A stretch of 8,728 nucleotides of DNA from Acidobacteriota bacterium (GCA_003222555.1 QHWL01000158.1:1-8728), one strand, 5' to 3'; numbered from the stretch's first letter, positions 1 to 6,267 are shown. Numbers and translations: made by a program. Notes: generated by a model not told the origin, from the letters alone.

Positions 1-247
1 TGTCTGCGATGGCCGGATCGCGGCGTTGCTCGCGACGAAACGTCCACCCGTCCATGACGGGCATCTTCAAATCCAGCAGGATCACACTGACCGCGCCGGC
101 ACCGCGAAGATACGCGAGCGCCTCCTTGCCGTTGGCCGCCGCAATGGGCGCGAATCCTTCCACCTTCAAGAACGACGTCATCAGCCGCTGAATGCCCGGG
201 TCGTCATCGACCACGAGAACTGTCGGCAGGGGCGATGGAGGAGGCAT
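1..247 (-). CDS. Response regulator receiver domain, N-terminal part (cut by window edge)
   Basis: Translating the minus strand from the ATG at 247 gives 82 residues that run off the left edge without a stop. They show the CheY-like receiver pattern: hydrophobic strand then an acidic cluster (TVLVVDDD, Asp14-16), a helix, and the phospho-acceptor strand VILLDLKMPVMDG with Asp59 as the likely phosphorylated residue, followed by the usual Met-Pro and Asp-Gly. Such domains receive a phosphoryl group from a sensor kinase in the cytoplasm. Whether this is a single-domain regulator or carries an output domain cannot be seen. The ATG lies 15 bases after the stop of the TIGR00300-type gene, with a GAGG ribosome site about 6 bases upstream, so it is probably the last visible gene of the same operon. 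The N-terminus is Pro-rich (MPPPSPLP) and short, as is common for stand-alone receivers. Domain identity is confident; partner and output are unknown. Confidence 0.9.
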   Translation of the reverse strand, partial: MPPPSPLPTVLVVDDDPGIQRLMTSFLKVEGFAPIAAANGKEALAYLRGAGAVSVILLDLKMPVMDGWTFRREQRRDPAIAD

Positions 248-262
248 CTCGAACCTCGGCCC

Positions 263-1468
263 TCACTTGAGATGCTCGGCGAGCTGATGCAGGAACAGCC
301 CCGTATCAGTGACGATGCCGACTGTTTGAGACGACCCGCGATCCGCGAGCTTGGTCACCACAGCCGGATTGATATCCACGCAGACGGCGCGGACCGACGA
401 GGGCAGCATGTTGCCCACGCCGATGCCGTGCAGCATGCTCGCCAGAATGAGCACGAGCGACACGTCTTTCAACGACTCCGCGTAGCGATCCTGCGCGTCG
501 GCGAGATTCATCATCGTTTCCGGCAGCGGTCCATCGTCGCGGATGCTCCCCGCGAGCACGTAGTCCAACCCGTTCCGGACGCTTTCGTACATGATTCCCG
601 ACGTCAACAGACCCTGCTCCACGGCGGGACCGATGCCCCCCGCTCTTCGGATGGCGTTGATCGCGCGCATGTGGTGATGGTGTCCCCCCTCGACCACCCG
701 TCCGGTCTCGAGGTTGACTCCGAGGGAGGTCCCGAACATGGCCAACTCGATGTCGTGGACCGCTAGAGCATTGCCCGAGAGCAGCACCTGCACGTAGCCG
801 CCGCGAATGAGCTCGACGAGGTACGGCGCGCCTCCAGTGTGGACGACCACCGGTCCGACGACGGCGGCAATCCGGCCGCCGCTGGCCCGCGCGCTTCGCA
901 TCATCTCCGCGACGCGGCCCACCGCAACCTCCACGCGGCGCTCCGAGGAGATCTCGTTGGTCATGAACGCGAAGCCCAGGCGGTCGCGGTCCTGAAACGC
1001 AGGAATCACGCGAATGCCTTCCACCCCGCAGACCACCGCCTCGCCCTTCCGGACGTCACGAAGCTTCCGGCATGCCGCCCGATCGCCGTCGACCACGATC
1101 GCCGCGTCCATCCGCTGCTGCTCGACGGTCAGCCACTGACCTCCGCGGCGGATGCGTGTTTCGTGGTTCGTCGTGGAGTAGAAGTCGATGGGCGCGCAAC
1201 CGTCGTGGTCTGCGATGCGAAGGGTGGCATCCCGACCCCCGACGATTTGACACCCGAGCGGCACCAGGTTTTCGACGAGATTGCGGAGCGCGGCGTCGGA
1301 ATCGGCGTTGACGCGCATCGTCAGCAGCGACGGCTCCGCGTTGGTCCGGCCGATATTGAACGTGACGACTTCGAAGCTCCCGCCGTGGCGGATCACGGTG
1401 TCGAAGATGCCGTTCAAAATGCCTGAGTCGATGAGATGACCCGACGCTTCGACGACCTCGGATGCCAC
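263..1468 (-). CDS. TIGR00300 / LOR-SDH conserved-region protein, ornithine cyclodeaminase-like
   Basis: This 401-residue cytoplasmic protein has the layout of the TIGR00300 family. Residues about 2-80 match the LOR/SDH bifunctional enzyme conserved region (ASGHLIDSGIL near the start). The rest is a two-lobed nucleotide-binding part with CGVEGIRVIP (147-156), GPVVVHTGG (205-213), LLSGNALAVHDIE (229-241), GTSLGV (246-251), a GGHHHHMRAIN motif (261-271) and GSIRDDGPLP (307-316). Characterised relatives are the archaeal ornithine cyclodeaminase of methanogens and the C-terminal domain of cyanobacterial ArgZ/AgrE, which take part in turning ornithine into proline with NAD. The N-terminal arginine dihydrolase domain of ArgZ is absent here, so the likely substrate is ornithine, but that is inferred from family. 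I chose the GTG at 1468 because GGAGGAG lies 5 bases upstream and the family signature starts right after it. An in-frame start at 1525 would add 19 atypical residues and overlap the preceding gene. It follows the spermidine synthase-like gene by 31 bases. Confidence 0.85.
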   Translation of the reverse strand: MASEVVEASGHLIDSGILNGIFDTVIRHGGSFEVVTFNIGRTNAEPSLLTMRVNADSDAALRNLVENLVPLGCQIVGGRDATLRIADHDGCAPIDFYSTTNHETRIRRGGQWLTVEQQRMDAAIVVDGDRAACRKLRDVRKGEAVVCGVEGIRVIPAFQDRDRLGFAFMTNEISSERRVEVAVGRVAEMMRSARASGGRIAAVVGPVVVHTGGAPYLVELIRGGYVQVLLSGNALAVHDIELAMFGTSLGVNLETGRVVEGGHHHHMRAINAIRRAGGIGPAVEQGLLTSGIMYESVRNGLDYVLAGSIRDDGPLPETMMNLADAQDRYAESLKDVSLVLILASMLHGIGVGNMLPSSVRAVCVDINPAVVTKLADRGSSQTVGIVTDTGLFLHQLAEHLK

Positions 1469-1473
1469 GGTGA

Positions 1474-1480
1474 CTCCTCC
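1474..1480 (-). promoter_or_regulatory. Ribosome binding site that decides the GTG start at 1468
   Basis: Read on the minus strand the bases are GGAGGAG, five bases before GTG. This near-perfect Shine-Dalgarno site favours the GTG at 1468 over the in-frame ATG at 1525, which overlaps the upstream gene. Confidence 0.75.
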
Positions 1481-1499
1481 AGGGATTTGTCGTCGCGCG

Positions 1500-2684
1500 T
1501 CACTCTGGCAGGGTCTTGAAACCACGCTGAATGGCCTCCCAGAGCGATGCCTTCAGCGCGTCGGAGCCGACAAAGAGATTGTCGGGAAAGCGTCTGTACG
1601 CGAGCATCTGATCGTAGATTGAGCCTCCTTGATACAGGTTCAGGCCGAGGCCGGCGAGATACTGCAGGCGCAGGTTGCGATCGCGATTGATCGAGGCATC
1701 CTTGAGCCATTCGGTGAGATCGGACGCCTGACCGGCGTAGGTCGAGAACAGATCCGTCACCGAATTGAATCCGATCTCCTTCATCGACTGCGCGACCGGC
1801 GCGTACTCGGGACGCTTCAGCCGCTGCTCCAACGCGTCGACGTCGATTCGAGTGGGTTCGACCTGTCCGAGCAGCACGAGATCGTAGCCCTGACCGTTGT
1901 ACGTGTTGCCCCACACGACACCGTTTGGAAAGGACTGGAAAAACGTGCCGATCTCGCTCTTCACCGCATCAGTGTTGCTTTCGTAGAGCTGCACGAACAG
2001 CGTGACGACGCCGCCGGGATTCAAATGCTCCTTGACCGCGTCGAAGAACTCCTTCGTATAAAGCATCGCAGCCCCCTTCACCCACGGATCCAGTGGATCG
2101 GAGGTGACGGCGTCGAACTTCTCCTTCGATGTGAGAATGTAGTGCCGCGCGTCGTCGAGCTGCACGTGCACCTTTGGATTGCGGATGACGTCGAAATTGT
2201 ACTGGCTGAAGTACGTCGAGACGACGCGCGGCACGAGCGGTTCGATCTCGGCGATGGTCACGCGTTCCACCGTCGGGTCGATCGAGACCGCCCCGGCCGT
2301 GACGCCGGCGCCGCACCCGATCACGACGATCGACCGTGGATGGGCCGGCACGAGCGTCGTGAGGTGCCCGAGCATCCGCTGCAGCCGCATGTCCTGCGGC
2401 TCGCTCGAGGCCTGGACCTTTCCCGCGTTGTGGTAATTGAGCGCGCCGCCCACACGCGACACCGCCACCGACGCCATCAGGCCCTCGCCCACGTAGATGA
2501 TCTCCGGCGGCTGGGCGACTCGCGTCGACGCGAACCTGCCGTAGGCGACGAGCAGCCCCGGCACTCCGTGAACCCTTCTCACGAGAAAGGCCCCGCACCC
2601 CATCGCGACGACGAGCACAATCGTCCCGGCGAGCTCGAGTCTGCTGCCCGGCCGTCCATCGCCGACGAGCTCAGGCCCCAACAT
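1500..2684 (-). CDS. Spermidine synthase-like domain, C-terminal half of a split fused MFS/SpeE-like protein
   Basis: This 394-residue frame starts with one membrane segment (about 18-35) and continues into a soluble spermidine-synthase-like Rossmann fold. The nucleotide loop is VIGCGAGVT (121-129), where polyamine synthases have a glycine-rich GGGDGG. It is followed by acidic residues after the second strand (AEIEP, 145-149), DDAR (177-180), and the SDPLDPW motif (195-201) equivalent to the xDxxDP catalytic loop of aminopropyltransferases. The stretch NAGKVQASSEPQDMRLQRML (86-105) is typical of the fused MFS/spermidine synthase family. Members are assumed to bind a decarboxylated-SAM-like ligand; true spermidine synthesis is unproven for most of them. 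The frame is in the same phase as the membrane half upstream, with only TAG GGC CTG CTG between them before this ATG. No good ribosome site precedes the ATG (only GGGCC), so independent translation would depend on re-initiation after the amber codon. The neighbours fit an ornithine/polyamine theme. Confidence 0.8.
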   Translation of the reverse strand: MLGPELVGDGRPGSRLELAGTIVLVVAMGCGAFLVRRVHGVPGLLVAYGRFASTRVAQPPEIIYVGEGLMASVAVSRVGGALNYHNAGKVQASSEPQDMRLQRMLGHLTTLVPAHPRSIVVIGCGAGVTAGAVSIDPTVERVTIAEIEPLVPRVVSTYFSQYNFDVIRNPKVHVQLDDARHYILTSKEKFDAVTSDPLDPWVKGAAMLYTKEFFDAVKEHLNPGGVVTLFVQLYESNTDAVKSEIGTFFQSFPNGVVWGNTYNGQGYDLVLLGQVEPTRIDVDALEQRLKRPEYAPVAQSMKEIGFNSVTDLFSTYAGQASDLTEWLKDASINRDRNLRLQYLAGLGLNLYQGGSIYDQMLAYRRFPDNLFVGSDALKASLWEAIQRGFKTLPE

Positions 2685-2693
2685 CAGCAGGCC

Positions 2694-2696
2694 CTA
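2694..2696 (-). other. In-frame amber codon splitting the MFS/SpeE-like fusion
   Basis: The bases CTA on the plus strand read TAG on the minus strand. The codons before it encode LLIAICGV and those after it GLLMLGPEL, in the same frame; together they would form one continuous hydrophobic helix. Removing this codon opens a frame of about 807 codons from 3923 to 1500 with no other stop. Confidence 0.9.
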
Positions 2697-3923
2697 GACG
2701 CCGCAGATGGCGATGAGCAACTGCTGGGCGTGTTGGCTTCCGATCCAGGCGATGAGAATGAGGCTCGCCCCGAGCGAGCCGACGATGGCTCCGACGGTGT
2801 TGGCGGCGTACACACCGCCGACAAGCTGCGCCGGATCCTGTCCGGGCGACGCCACCGAAGCGAGGGCCAGCGGAAAACTCGCGCCCCAGAGGATCGCGGC
2901 CGGCAGAACCGCCCACAGACAGCGGACCACATCGAGCTGCAGATTGATCCACGGGTCGCCCGACAGGGAGGGATTGATCGGCCAGTAGGGCAGCGACTCG
3001 GTGAGCATGTAGGCGGCCCATGCCATGGCGCCGCACAGCAACAGCTGGCACCACCCGAAGGCGACGCGGGGCCGCCTCACCGAGCGTGCGAGCGCCGCTC
3101 CCCCACTGCTGCCGATCCCCAGACCAACCAGAAACACCGTCAGGATCAGTGAGAAGGTGTAGACGGTGGCGCCAAACAGAAGCGACAAGATCCGCGTCCA
3201 GATCACTTCCGCCGCAAGGGCCGTCATTCCCGAAAGAGCAATCGCGACGTACACCGCCCACGATCCGTGGGCTCGCTCCACCTTCTCCGGCGCGGGCGCG
3301 ATGGCTTCGTGCGGCGTTGCCCTGGCAAGGGCAAGAGCCAGAAGAGCCCCGGTGAGGTTCAGCGCCGCAGCCACATACGTGGCCGTCGCGCCGTCGTAGA
3401 CGCGCAAGAGGTAGAAACCAGCGAGCAGACTGCCCAGGACGGCGCCGCCGATGTTGCCGCCATAGAAGAACCCCAGCCACGACACGCCCTCCGGCGTCGT
3501 CTCGACCCACCGCGCGATCGCCGGCAGCGTTGCGCCCATCAAGAGCGTCGGCGGCACGAGGCACACGCCGGCTGCCACGCCACGCAGCAGAATTCCCACG
3601 AGCCCCGATCCCGCCCACGCCGTGTACAACCCGCCGACGAGCGGCATCGCCAACAGCACCGTGATCCCGATGATTCCGATCCCCAGCTCGAGGCAGGCAT
3701 ACACGCGCAAGGGATGATGGCGTGCAGAGACGAGGCGCGGCAGGGCCAAGCTCCCCAGACACATCCCGCCCATGAACGTGCCGAGCAGAACGCCAAGCGA
3801 GACCGCCGACGATCCGATGACCAGCTGGAGCAGCTGGAACCAGACGATTTCGTAAATCAGGGCGGCACAGCCGCTGCCGACAAACAGCAGCAGGAGCACG
3901 GGCAGGAGCCGACGCGCGTTCAT
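2694..3923 (-). CDS. MFS-like membrane half of a fused MFS/spermidine synthase-like protein, ended by an amber codon
   Basis: This 409-residue protein is almost entirely hydrophobic, with about ten to eleven membrane segments. It opens with LLPVLLLLFVGSGCAALIYE and carries IVWFQLLQLVIGSS, the standard N-terminus of the fused MFS/spermidine synthase family ('SGxAALIYEVVW'). A second, internally repeated copy of the motif (GMTALAAEVIWTRILSLLFG) begins the second six-helix bundle. GATLPAIAR and YGGNIGGAVLGSLLAGF are further family motifs. A charged loop around PHEAIAPAPEKVERAHG separates the two bundles. The normal protein continues into a cytoplasmic SpeE-like domain; here it stops with TAG in the middle of a helix (LLIAICGV, stop). 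I chose ATG 3923 because GGAAAGG lies 8 bases upstream; an in-frame GTG at 3932 sits on that site. Full length without the amber codon would be about 807 residues. Whether it is a working split protein or a pseudogene is open. Confidence 0.8.
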   Translation of the reverse strand: MNARRLLPVLLLLFVGSGCAALIYEIVWFQLLQLVIGSSAVSLGVLLGTFMGGMCLGSLALPRLVSARHHPLRVYACLELGIGIIGITVLLAMPLVGGLYTAWAGSGLVGILLRGVAAGVCLVPPTLLMGATLPAIARWVETTPEGVSWLGFFYGGNIGGAVLGSLLAGFYLLRVYDGATATYVAAALNLTGALLALALARATPHEAIAPAPEKVERAHGSWAVYVAIALSGMTALAAEVIWTRILSLLFGATVYTFSLILTVFLVGLGIGSSGGAALARSVRRPRVAFGWCQLLLCGAMAWAAYMLTESLPYWPINPSLSGDPWINLQLDVVRCLWAVLPAAILWGASFPLALASVASPGQDPAQLVGGVYAANTVGAIVGSLGASLILIAWIGSQHAQQLLIAICGV

Positions 3924-3931
3924 GAACAGCA

Positions 3932-3938
3932 CCTTTCC
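3932..3938 (-). promoter_or_regulatory. Ribosome binding site for the ATG at 3923
   Basis: The minus strand reads GGAAAGG, eight bases before ATG 3923. It supports ATG 3923 rather than the overlapping in-frame GTG at 3932. Confidence 0.55.
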
Positions 3939-4077
3939 AAAGGAATGGCGGATGCTACCACGACTGCAACGAACCGTGCGGGTGAATGCCCACCAAACGA
4001 TCGGAAGGACAACGGCAGGCCGGATCGAGCAGACGCCTGTCTGTGAGCGCGACCGTCACCGGCCGCGCCATCAGTCT

Positions 4078-4119
4078 GCGGCTGGTTTCAGAACCCGACG
4101 CGGTGTCGGAAACCGCTGC
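4078..4119 (-). terminator. Two-part hairpin directly after the SWIB gene, possible terminator
   Basis: On the minus strand an outer stem (GCAGC GGTTT with AAACC A GCCGC, one mismatch) encloses an inner perfect stem CCGAC/GTCGG with loop ACCGC and a six-base bulge. It starts at the SWIB stop codon itself. No run of T follows it, so it is not a textbook intrinsic terminator; it may act with Rho or protect the 3' end. Confidence 0.35.
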
Positions 4120-4400
4120 TATTTCAAGTGCTTGCTGACCAGTTTGGTCATGTCGAACATATTCACCGAAGACTTGCCGCCGAAAACCGTCTTGAGGGTC
4201 GCGTCAGCGTTGATCATCCGCTTGTTTTTCTGATCCTGCAGCCCGTTCTTTTTGATGTAGCCCCATAGTTTCTTGGTCACTTCGGTCCGGGGAATTGGCT
4301 TGGAGCCAACAACCTCCGCCAGCGCCGGGCTCGGTGTCACCGGCTTCATGAAGGCGGCGTTGGCTTTCCGGGCTGGCTTCTTCTTCACACTCTTCGCCAT
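4119..4400 (-). CDS. SWIB/MDM2-domain protein
   Basis: This 93-residue basic protein has a Lys/Arg/Ala-rich tail (residues 1-14, AKSVKKKPARK) followed by one SWIB domain that fills the rest. Seen features are FMKPVTPSPALAEVVG (17-32), the conserved PRTEVTKKLWGYIKKNGLQD (37-56), KNKRMINADATLKTVFG (58-74) and MFDMTKLVSKHL at the end. In eukaryotes SWIB folds are found in SWI/SNF subunits and resemble the MDM2 p53-binding fold. Small bacterial SWIB proteins are known in Chlamydiae and several soil lineages, where they are thought to bind DNA or nucleoid proteins, but no role is settled. The basic tail here fits nucleic-acid contact (inference). AAAGGAG lies five bases before the ATG, so the start is secure. 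It is flanked by a 187-bp and a 255-bp gap and appears to be transcribed alone. Confidence 0.92.
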   Translation of the reverse strand: MAKSVKKKPARKANAAFMKPVTPSPALAEVVGSKPIPRTEVTKKLWGYIKKNGLQDQKNKRMINADATLKTVFGGKSSVNMFDMTKLVSKHLK

Positions 4401-4417
4401 GCGATCTCCTTTAGAAA

Positions 4418-4432
4418 GACGCTCGAAGCGTC
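4418..4432 (-). other. Small perfect hairpin in the leader of the SWIB gene
   Basis: GACGCT and AGCGTC form a six-base stem around a three-base loop. On the minus strand it is followed by TTTCT and then at once by the AAAGGAG ribosome site of the SWIB gene (4406-4412). The placement could slow ribosome entry or be chance; there is no alternative pairing that I can see. Confidence 0.3.
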
Positions 4433-4530
4433 AGCGCGCAGCGTACCACGAAACCCGGACCTCGGGGGCGCGGAATCAGTCGGGATTTCGCTCGCCGAAT
4501 CTCGCGCCCAAAACGGTCCGGCTGGAGAGC

Positions 4531-4630
4531 CTGTGAAAAATGCGACGTTTGAACGCAGAGCTCGCAGAAAAATCCCATTTCTTCTCGGCGGCCTCCGCGG
4601 TCTCTGCGTTGAACGTGACTTGTTCACAAC
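4531..4630. repeat. Family A palindromic element, copy 1 (inverted relative to copies 2-4)
   Basis: A ~100-bp MITE-like inverted repeat. The left end reads CTGTGAAAAATGCGACGTTT then GAACGCAGAG; the right end is the complement of TGTGAAC AAGTCACGTTC AACGCAGAG. The arms consist of 9-bp units (AACGCAGAG, CTCGCAGAA on the left; AACGCAGAG, ACCGCGGAG, GCCGCCGAG on the right, complement). The centre AAATCCC/ATGGG-like part also pairs. It lies between the MOSC stop and the SWIB leader. The arm with ACCGCGGAG is on the right, opposite to the other copies. No coding function; the 9-bp period gives spurious 'NAExAExAE' peptides. Confidence 0.8.
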
Positions 4631-4649
4631 GTCTAAAGCCGGACACTGC
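4631..4649 (-). repeat. Family C repeat fragment, copy 1
   Basis: The bases GTCTAAAGCCGGACACTGC match the complement of the fragment at 7614-7636 over a core of about 17 positions (CTAAAGCC[G/C]GACACT[G/A]C, two differences). It sits directly against the right end of family A copy 1 and just beyond the MOSC stop. Confidence 0.5.
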
Positions 4650-4655
4650 GCCGCG

Positions 4656-5096
4656 TTACTCCACCCACTCTACGGTCGCGCCTGCCTGAATTTCCGCGTC
4701 GTCGAGCACTTCGGCGCGGGCGCCGCCACGCCACTGTGGAACCATCGCAGCGCGCAGCCCCGACAACGCATCGTCCATCCGTTCGCACGGCTTGGTCTCG
4801 CCCACTATGAGGAGTCGACACGTGCCGATCCGTAGCGTCCGTCCACGACTGTCGACCAAGGGCAACCCGCTGACCAGCAGATTGGCGCGCCTGGCGGACG
4901 GTGGAACGACGGCGCCGAGATCCAGCATGAGCGCGTCCCAGACCTCGCGCTCGATGAGCGTCACCTGGCGCCGGCCCCCCCGGTCGGCGTTGCCGACGAT
5001 GCCCTGCCCTGCGCGAAGTGAAGCGGACGGGACGGAATCCATCGGCCCGCGATGCGCACGCTTGCTCCAGATCGCTTCGAGCCGGCCTGTGGTCAT
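4656..5096 (-). CDS. Stand-alone MOSC-domain protein
   Basis: This 146-residue soluble protein is a short MOSC domain (the fold of the C-terminus of molybdenum cofactor sulfurases). It shows the N-terminal strand [19 protein letters not shown] (4-22), [20 protein letters not shown] (32-51), [11 protein letters not shown] (67-77), the strand [20 protein letters not shown] (88-107) with the family's conserved Cys104, and a C-terminal [24 protein letters not shown] proteins are thought to carry or transfer sulfur via this Cys, or to help molybdenum enzymes handle their cofactor or substrate; this short orphan type has no fixed role. The ATG at 5096 is chosen because homolog-like sequence begins at once after it; upstream is AAGGAC, very close to the ATG, so the ribosome site is poor. 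No molybdenum enzyme gene is seen in the window. Flanked on both sides by palindromic repeats, so probably its own transcription unit. Confidence 0.85.
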   Translation of the reverse strand: MTTGRLEAIWSKRAHRGPMDSVPSASLRAGQGIVGNADRGGRRQVTLIEREVWDALMLDLGAVVPPSARRANLLVSGLPLVDSRGRTLRIGTCRLLIVGETKPCERMDDALSGLRAAMVPQWRGGARAEVLDDAEIQAGATVEWVE

Positions 5097-5121
5097 GTCC
5101 TTGTGACGCAGGACGTCAGAG

Positions 5122-5301
5122 ATTGTGAAGAAATCATGTTCAACGCTGAGACCGCGGAGCCCGCAGAGAAGTTCTTGTTGTTGTTAAAGGCAACCACGAA
5201 AGCACGAAGACACGAAGAAAGCCAAGGTGCTTTTCGTGTTTTCGTGTCTTCGTGGTTGCATTTTTCCGTGAGCTCTGCGTTCACACCTCGCATTTTTGCA
5301 G
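5122..5301. repeat. Family A palindromic element, copy 2, interrupted by a family B palindrome
   Basis: The left end is TTGTGAAGAAATCATGTTCA then ACGCTGAG ACCGCGGAG CCCGCAGAG (9-bp units). The right end, read as complement, is CTGCAAAAATGCGAGGTGTG then AACGCAGAG CTCACGGA, which aligns with the left end of copy 1 apart from one deleted base and a few changes. About 90 bases of foreign sequence (5170-5259: a TTG/GTT-rich stretch and then the family B hairpin) occupy the loop. The element ends 5 bases from the stop codon of the cyclase gene. It fills most of the 210-bp gap between the cyclase stop and the MOSC start. Confidence 0.8.
5190..5259. repeat. Family B palindrome nested in family A copy 2
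   Basis: A 70-bp near-perfect inverted repeat. The left arm is GCAACCACGAA AGCACGAA GACACGAAG; the complement of the right arm is GCAACCACGAA GACACGAA AACACGAAA, with a short spacer (CCAAG) in the centre. It is built of roughly 9-base 'CACGAAGA' units. Repeats of this 'CACGAAG' type are familiar from many environmental bacterial genomes and are the source of spurious 'HEDTKTRR' peptides (family knowledge, not checked here). Confidence 0.85.
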
Positions 5302-5306
5302 GCTCT

Positions 5307-6260
5307 TCACCGGATGGCGACGGGAGCAATCGTCGAACCCGTGCCGCCCTGGATTTTCAGCGGCTCAACGACGAATGCGAACTCGTAAACCCGTTTCGCC
5401 GCAAGCTCGTCGAGCTTCAGGCTTTCCACGAGATGAACGCCGTGGACGACCAGCATGATCTGGTGGACCGGCTCGTTCAACTTGGGATCGGGATTATGCA
5501 CCACCTCCACGCCCCAGTTGTCCGATCCGACGAGCATCGGATCCTGACGCGCCAGCCATTCGGCCGCGGCGATGCCAATTCCAGGGTTGGTCTTCATGTA
5601 CCGCACGTTATCCTTGCCCCACAGTCGGCCCCAGCCGGTGTTGATGATCACGGCATCGCCCGGCTGGAGGGCCACGTTCTCGCGCTTCAACGCGTCCTGT
5701 AAGTCCTGCACGGTGATCTCGTAGGTTTCGGTCAGCATGTCGACGCCCTTCGAGGCGGCGACGTCGATGAGCACGCCGCGGGTCATCAGCATCCCCACGT
5801 TTTCGACTCCCAGCTTCGTGAAGCCGTTGCGAGTCGCCGTTTCCTCGAGCTTGAAACAGTTGTACAGCCCGTTGCCAATCGTCTGGTGAGTGAATCCGTC
5901 GATCTGTGTGCCGACCTGGCCGAGCTCGGTGATGACGAGCTCCTCGTTGCTCCCGCGGCGATTGGACTCCGGCAGCATATTGGTGCGTTTCAGCTGCATG
6001 TCGAAGATGCGTGGACCGAAAAACGGCATCGATCCGTGGAGCACCTGCCCGAGCTCGATCACCTCGCCCGTGCGGATCAGACGTGCGGCGCGCAGCACCG
6101 TTTCGGGCTTCATCAGGTTCCCAGATCCGCGCTGGTCGCCGGCGCCCCACTTGGAGGGGCAACGCTGCGCGTCGGTGGGCGGTTGCCACGATTGCGCGCG
6201 GGCGGCCGCGCCACTCAGACCGAGCGCCGTTGCCGTGGTCATGACAATTATGAATCGCAC
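5307..6260 (-). CDS. Exported cyclase-family protein (PF04199-type, kynurenine formamidase-like fold)
   Basis: The 317-residue product has a cleavable signal peptide (MRFIIVMTTATALGLSGAAA then RAQ, cut near 22/23), so it is probably periplasmic. The mature part shows KWGAGDQRGSGNLMKPE (37-53), the cyclase motif region QVGTQIDGFTH (115-125), INTGWGRLWG, GSDNWGVEVVHN and a C-terminal HQIMLVVHGVHLVE. Cyclase-family enzymes are metal-dependent hydrolases or cyclisers of small amides and lactones. The classical motif is HxGTHxDxPxH; here the second His is Gln (GTQID), a variant I believe is common in this longer subgroup, so metal binding may differ. The substrate is unknown. GTG 6260 is chosen because AAGGGAG sits seven bases upstream and the signal peptide starts there; the frame stays open upstream to 6377 only because it reads through a palindromic repeat. 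It may be co-transcribed with qorA, 139 bases upstream. Confidence 0.85.
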   Translation of the reverse strand: MRFIIVMTTATALGLSGAAARAQSWQPPTDAQRCPSKWGAGDQRGSGNLMKPETVLRAARLIRTGEVIELGQVLHGSMPFFGPRIFDMQLKRTNMLPESNRRGSNEELVITELGQVGTQIDGFTHQTIGNGLYNCFKLEETATRNGFTKLGVENVGMLMTRGVLIDVAASKGVDMLTETYEITVQDLQDALKRENVALQPGDAVIINTGWGRLWGKDNVRYMKTNPGIGIAAAEWLARQDPMLVGSDNWGVEVVHNPDPKLNEPVHQIMLVVHGVHLVESLKLDELAAKRVYEFAFVVEPLKIQGGTGSTIAPVAIR

Positions 6261-6267
6261 GCTTGGT

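Noticed and set aside
26..766. A 246-codon plus-strand frame across the response regulator and TIGR00300 genes
   Set aside because: It is antisense to two recognisable genes and has Arg/His-rich composition without domain motifs or a ribosome site.
1629..3152. A 507-codon open frame on the plus strand opposite the MFS/SpeE-like gene
   Set aside because: It is antisense to two frames with clear family motifs, its product is a low-complexity Arg/His/Asp-rich chain with no recognisable domain, and long antisense frames are expected at this GC content.
2671..3762. A 363-codon minus-strand frame overlapping the MFS-like half, considered as a frameshifted continuation
   Set aside because: It is the shifted shadow of the membrane protein. 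The true continuation after the amber codon is in the original phase, so no frameshift is needed.
4029..4044. Short hairpin CAGAC-GCCT-GTCTG upstream of the MFS-like gene as an operator or terminator
   Set aside because: A five-base stem without a T-run or a second copy is within chance expectation.
3933..4118. tRNA or other structured RNA gene in the gap upstream of the MFS-like gene
   Set aside because: No cloverleaf, T-loop consensus or other familiar RNA signature is visible.
4531..5301. CRISPR array, considered because of regularly repeated short units
   Set aside because: The units are 9 bases, adjacent and arranged as inverted arms; there are no constant repeats of 24-40 bases separated by unique spacers and no cas genes.
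5093..5329. A 78-codon minus-strand frame in the MOSC/cyclase gap as a small gene
   Set aside because: Its product (NHEDTKTRK-type) is simply the translation of the nested palindromes.
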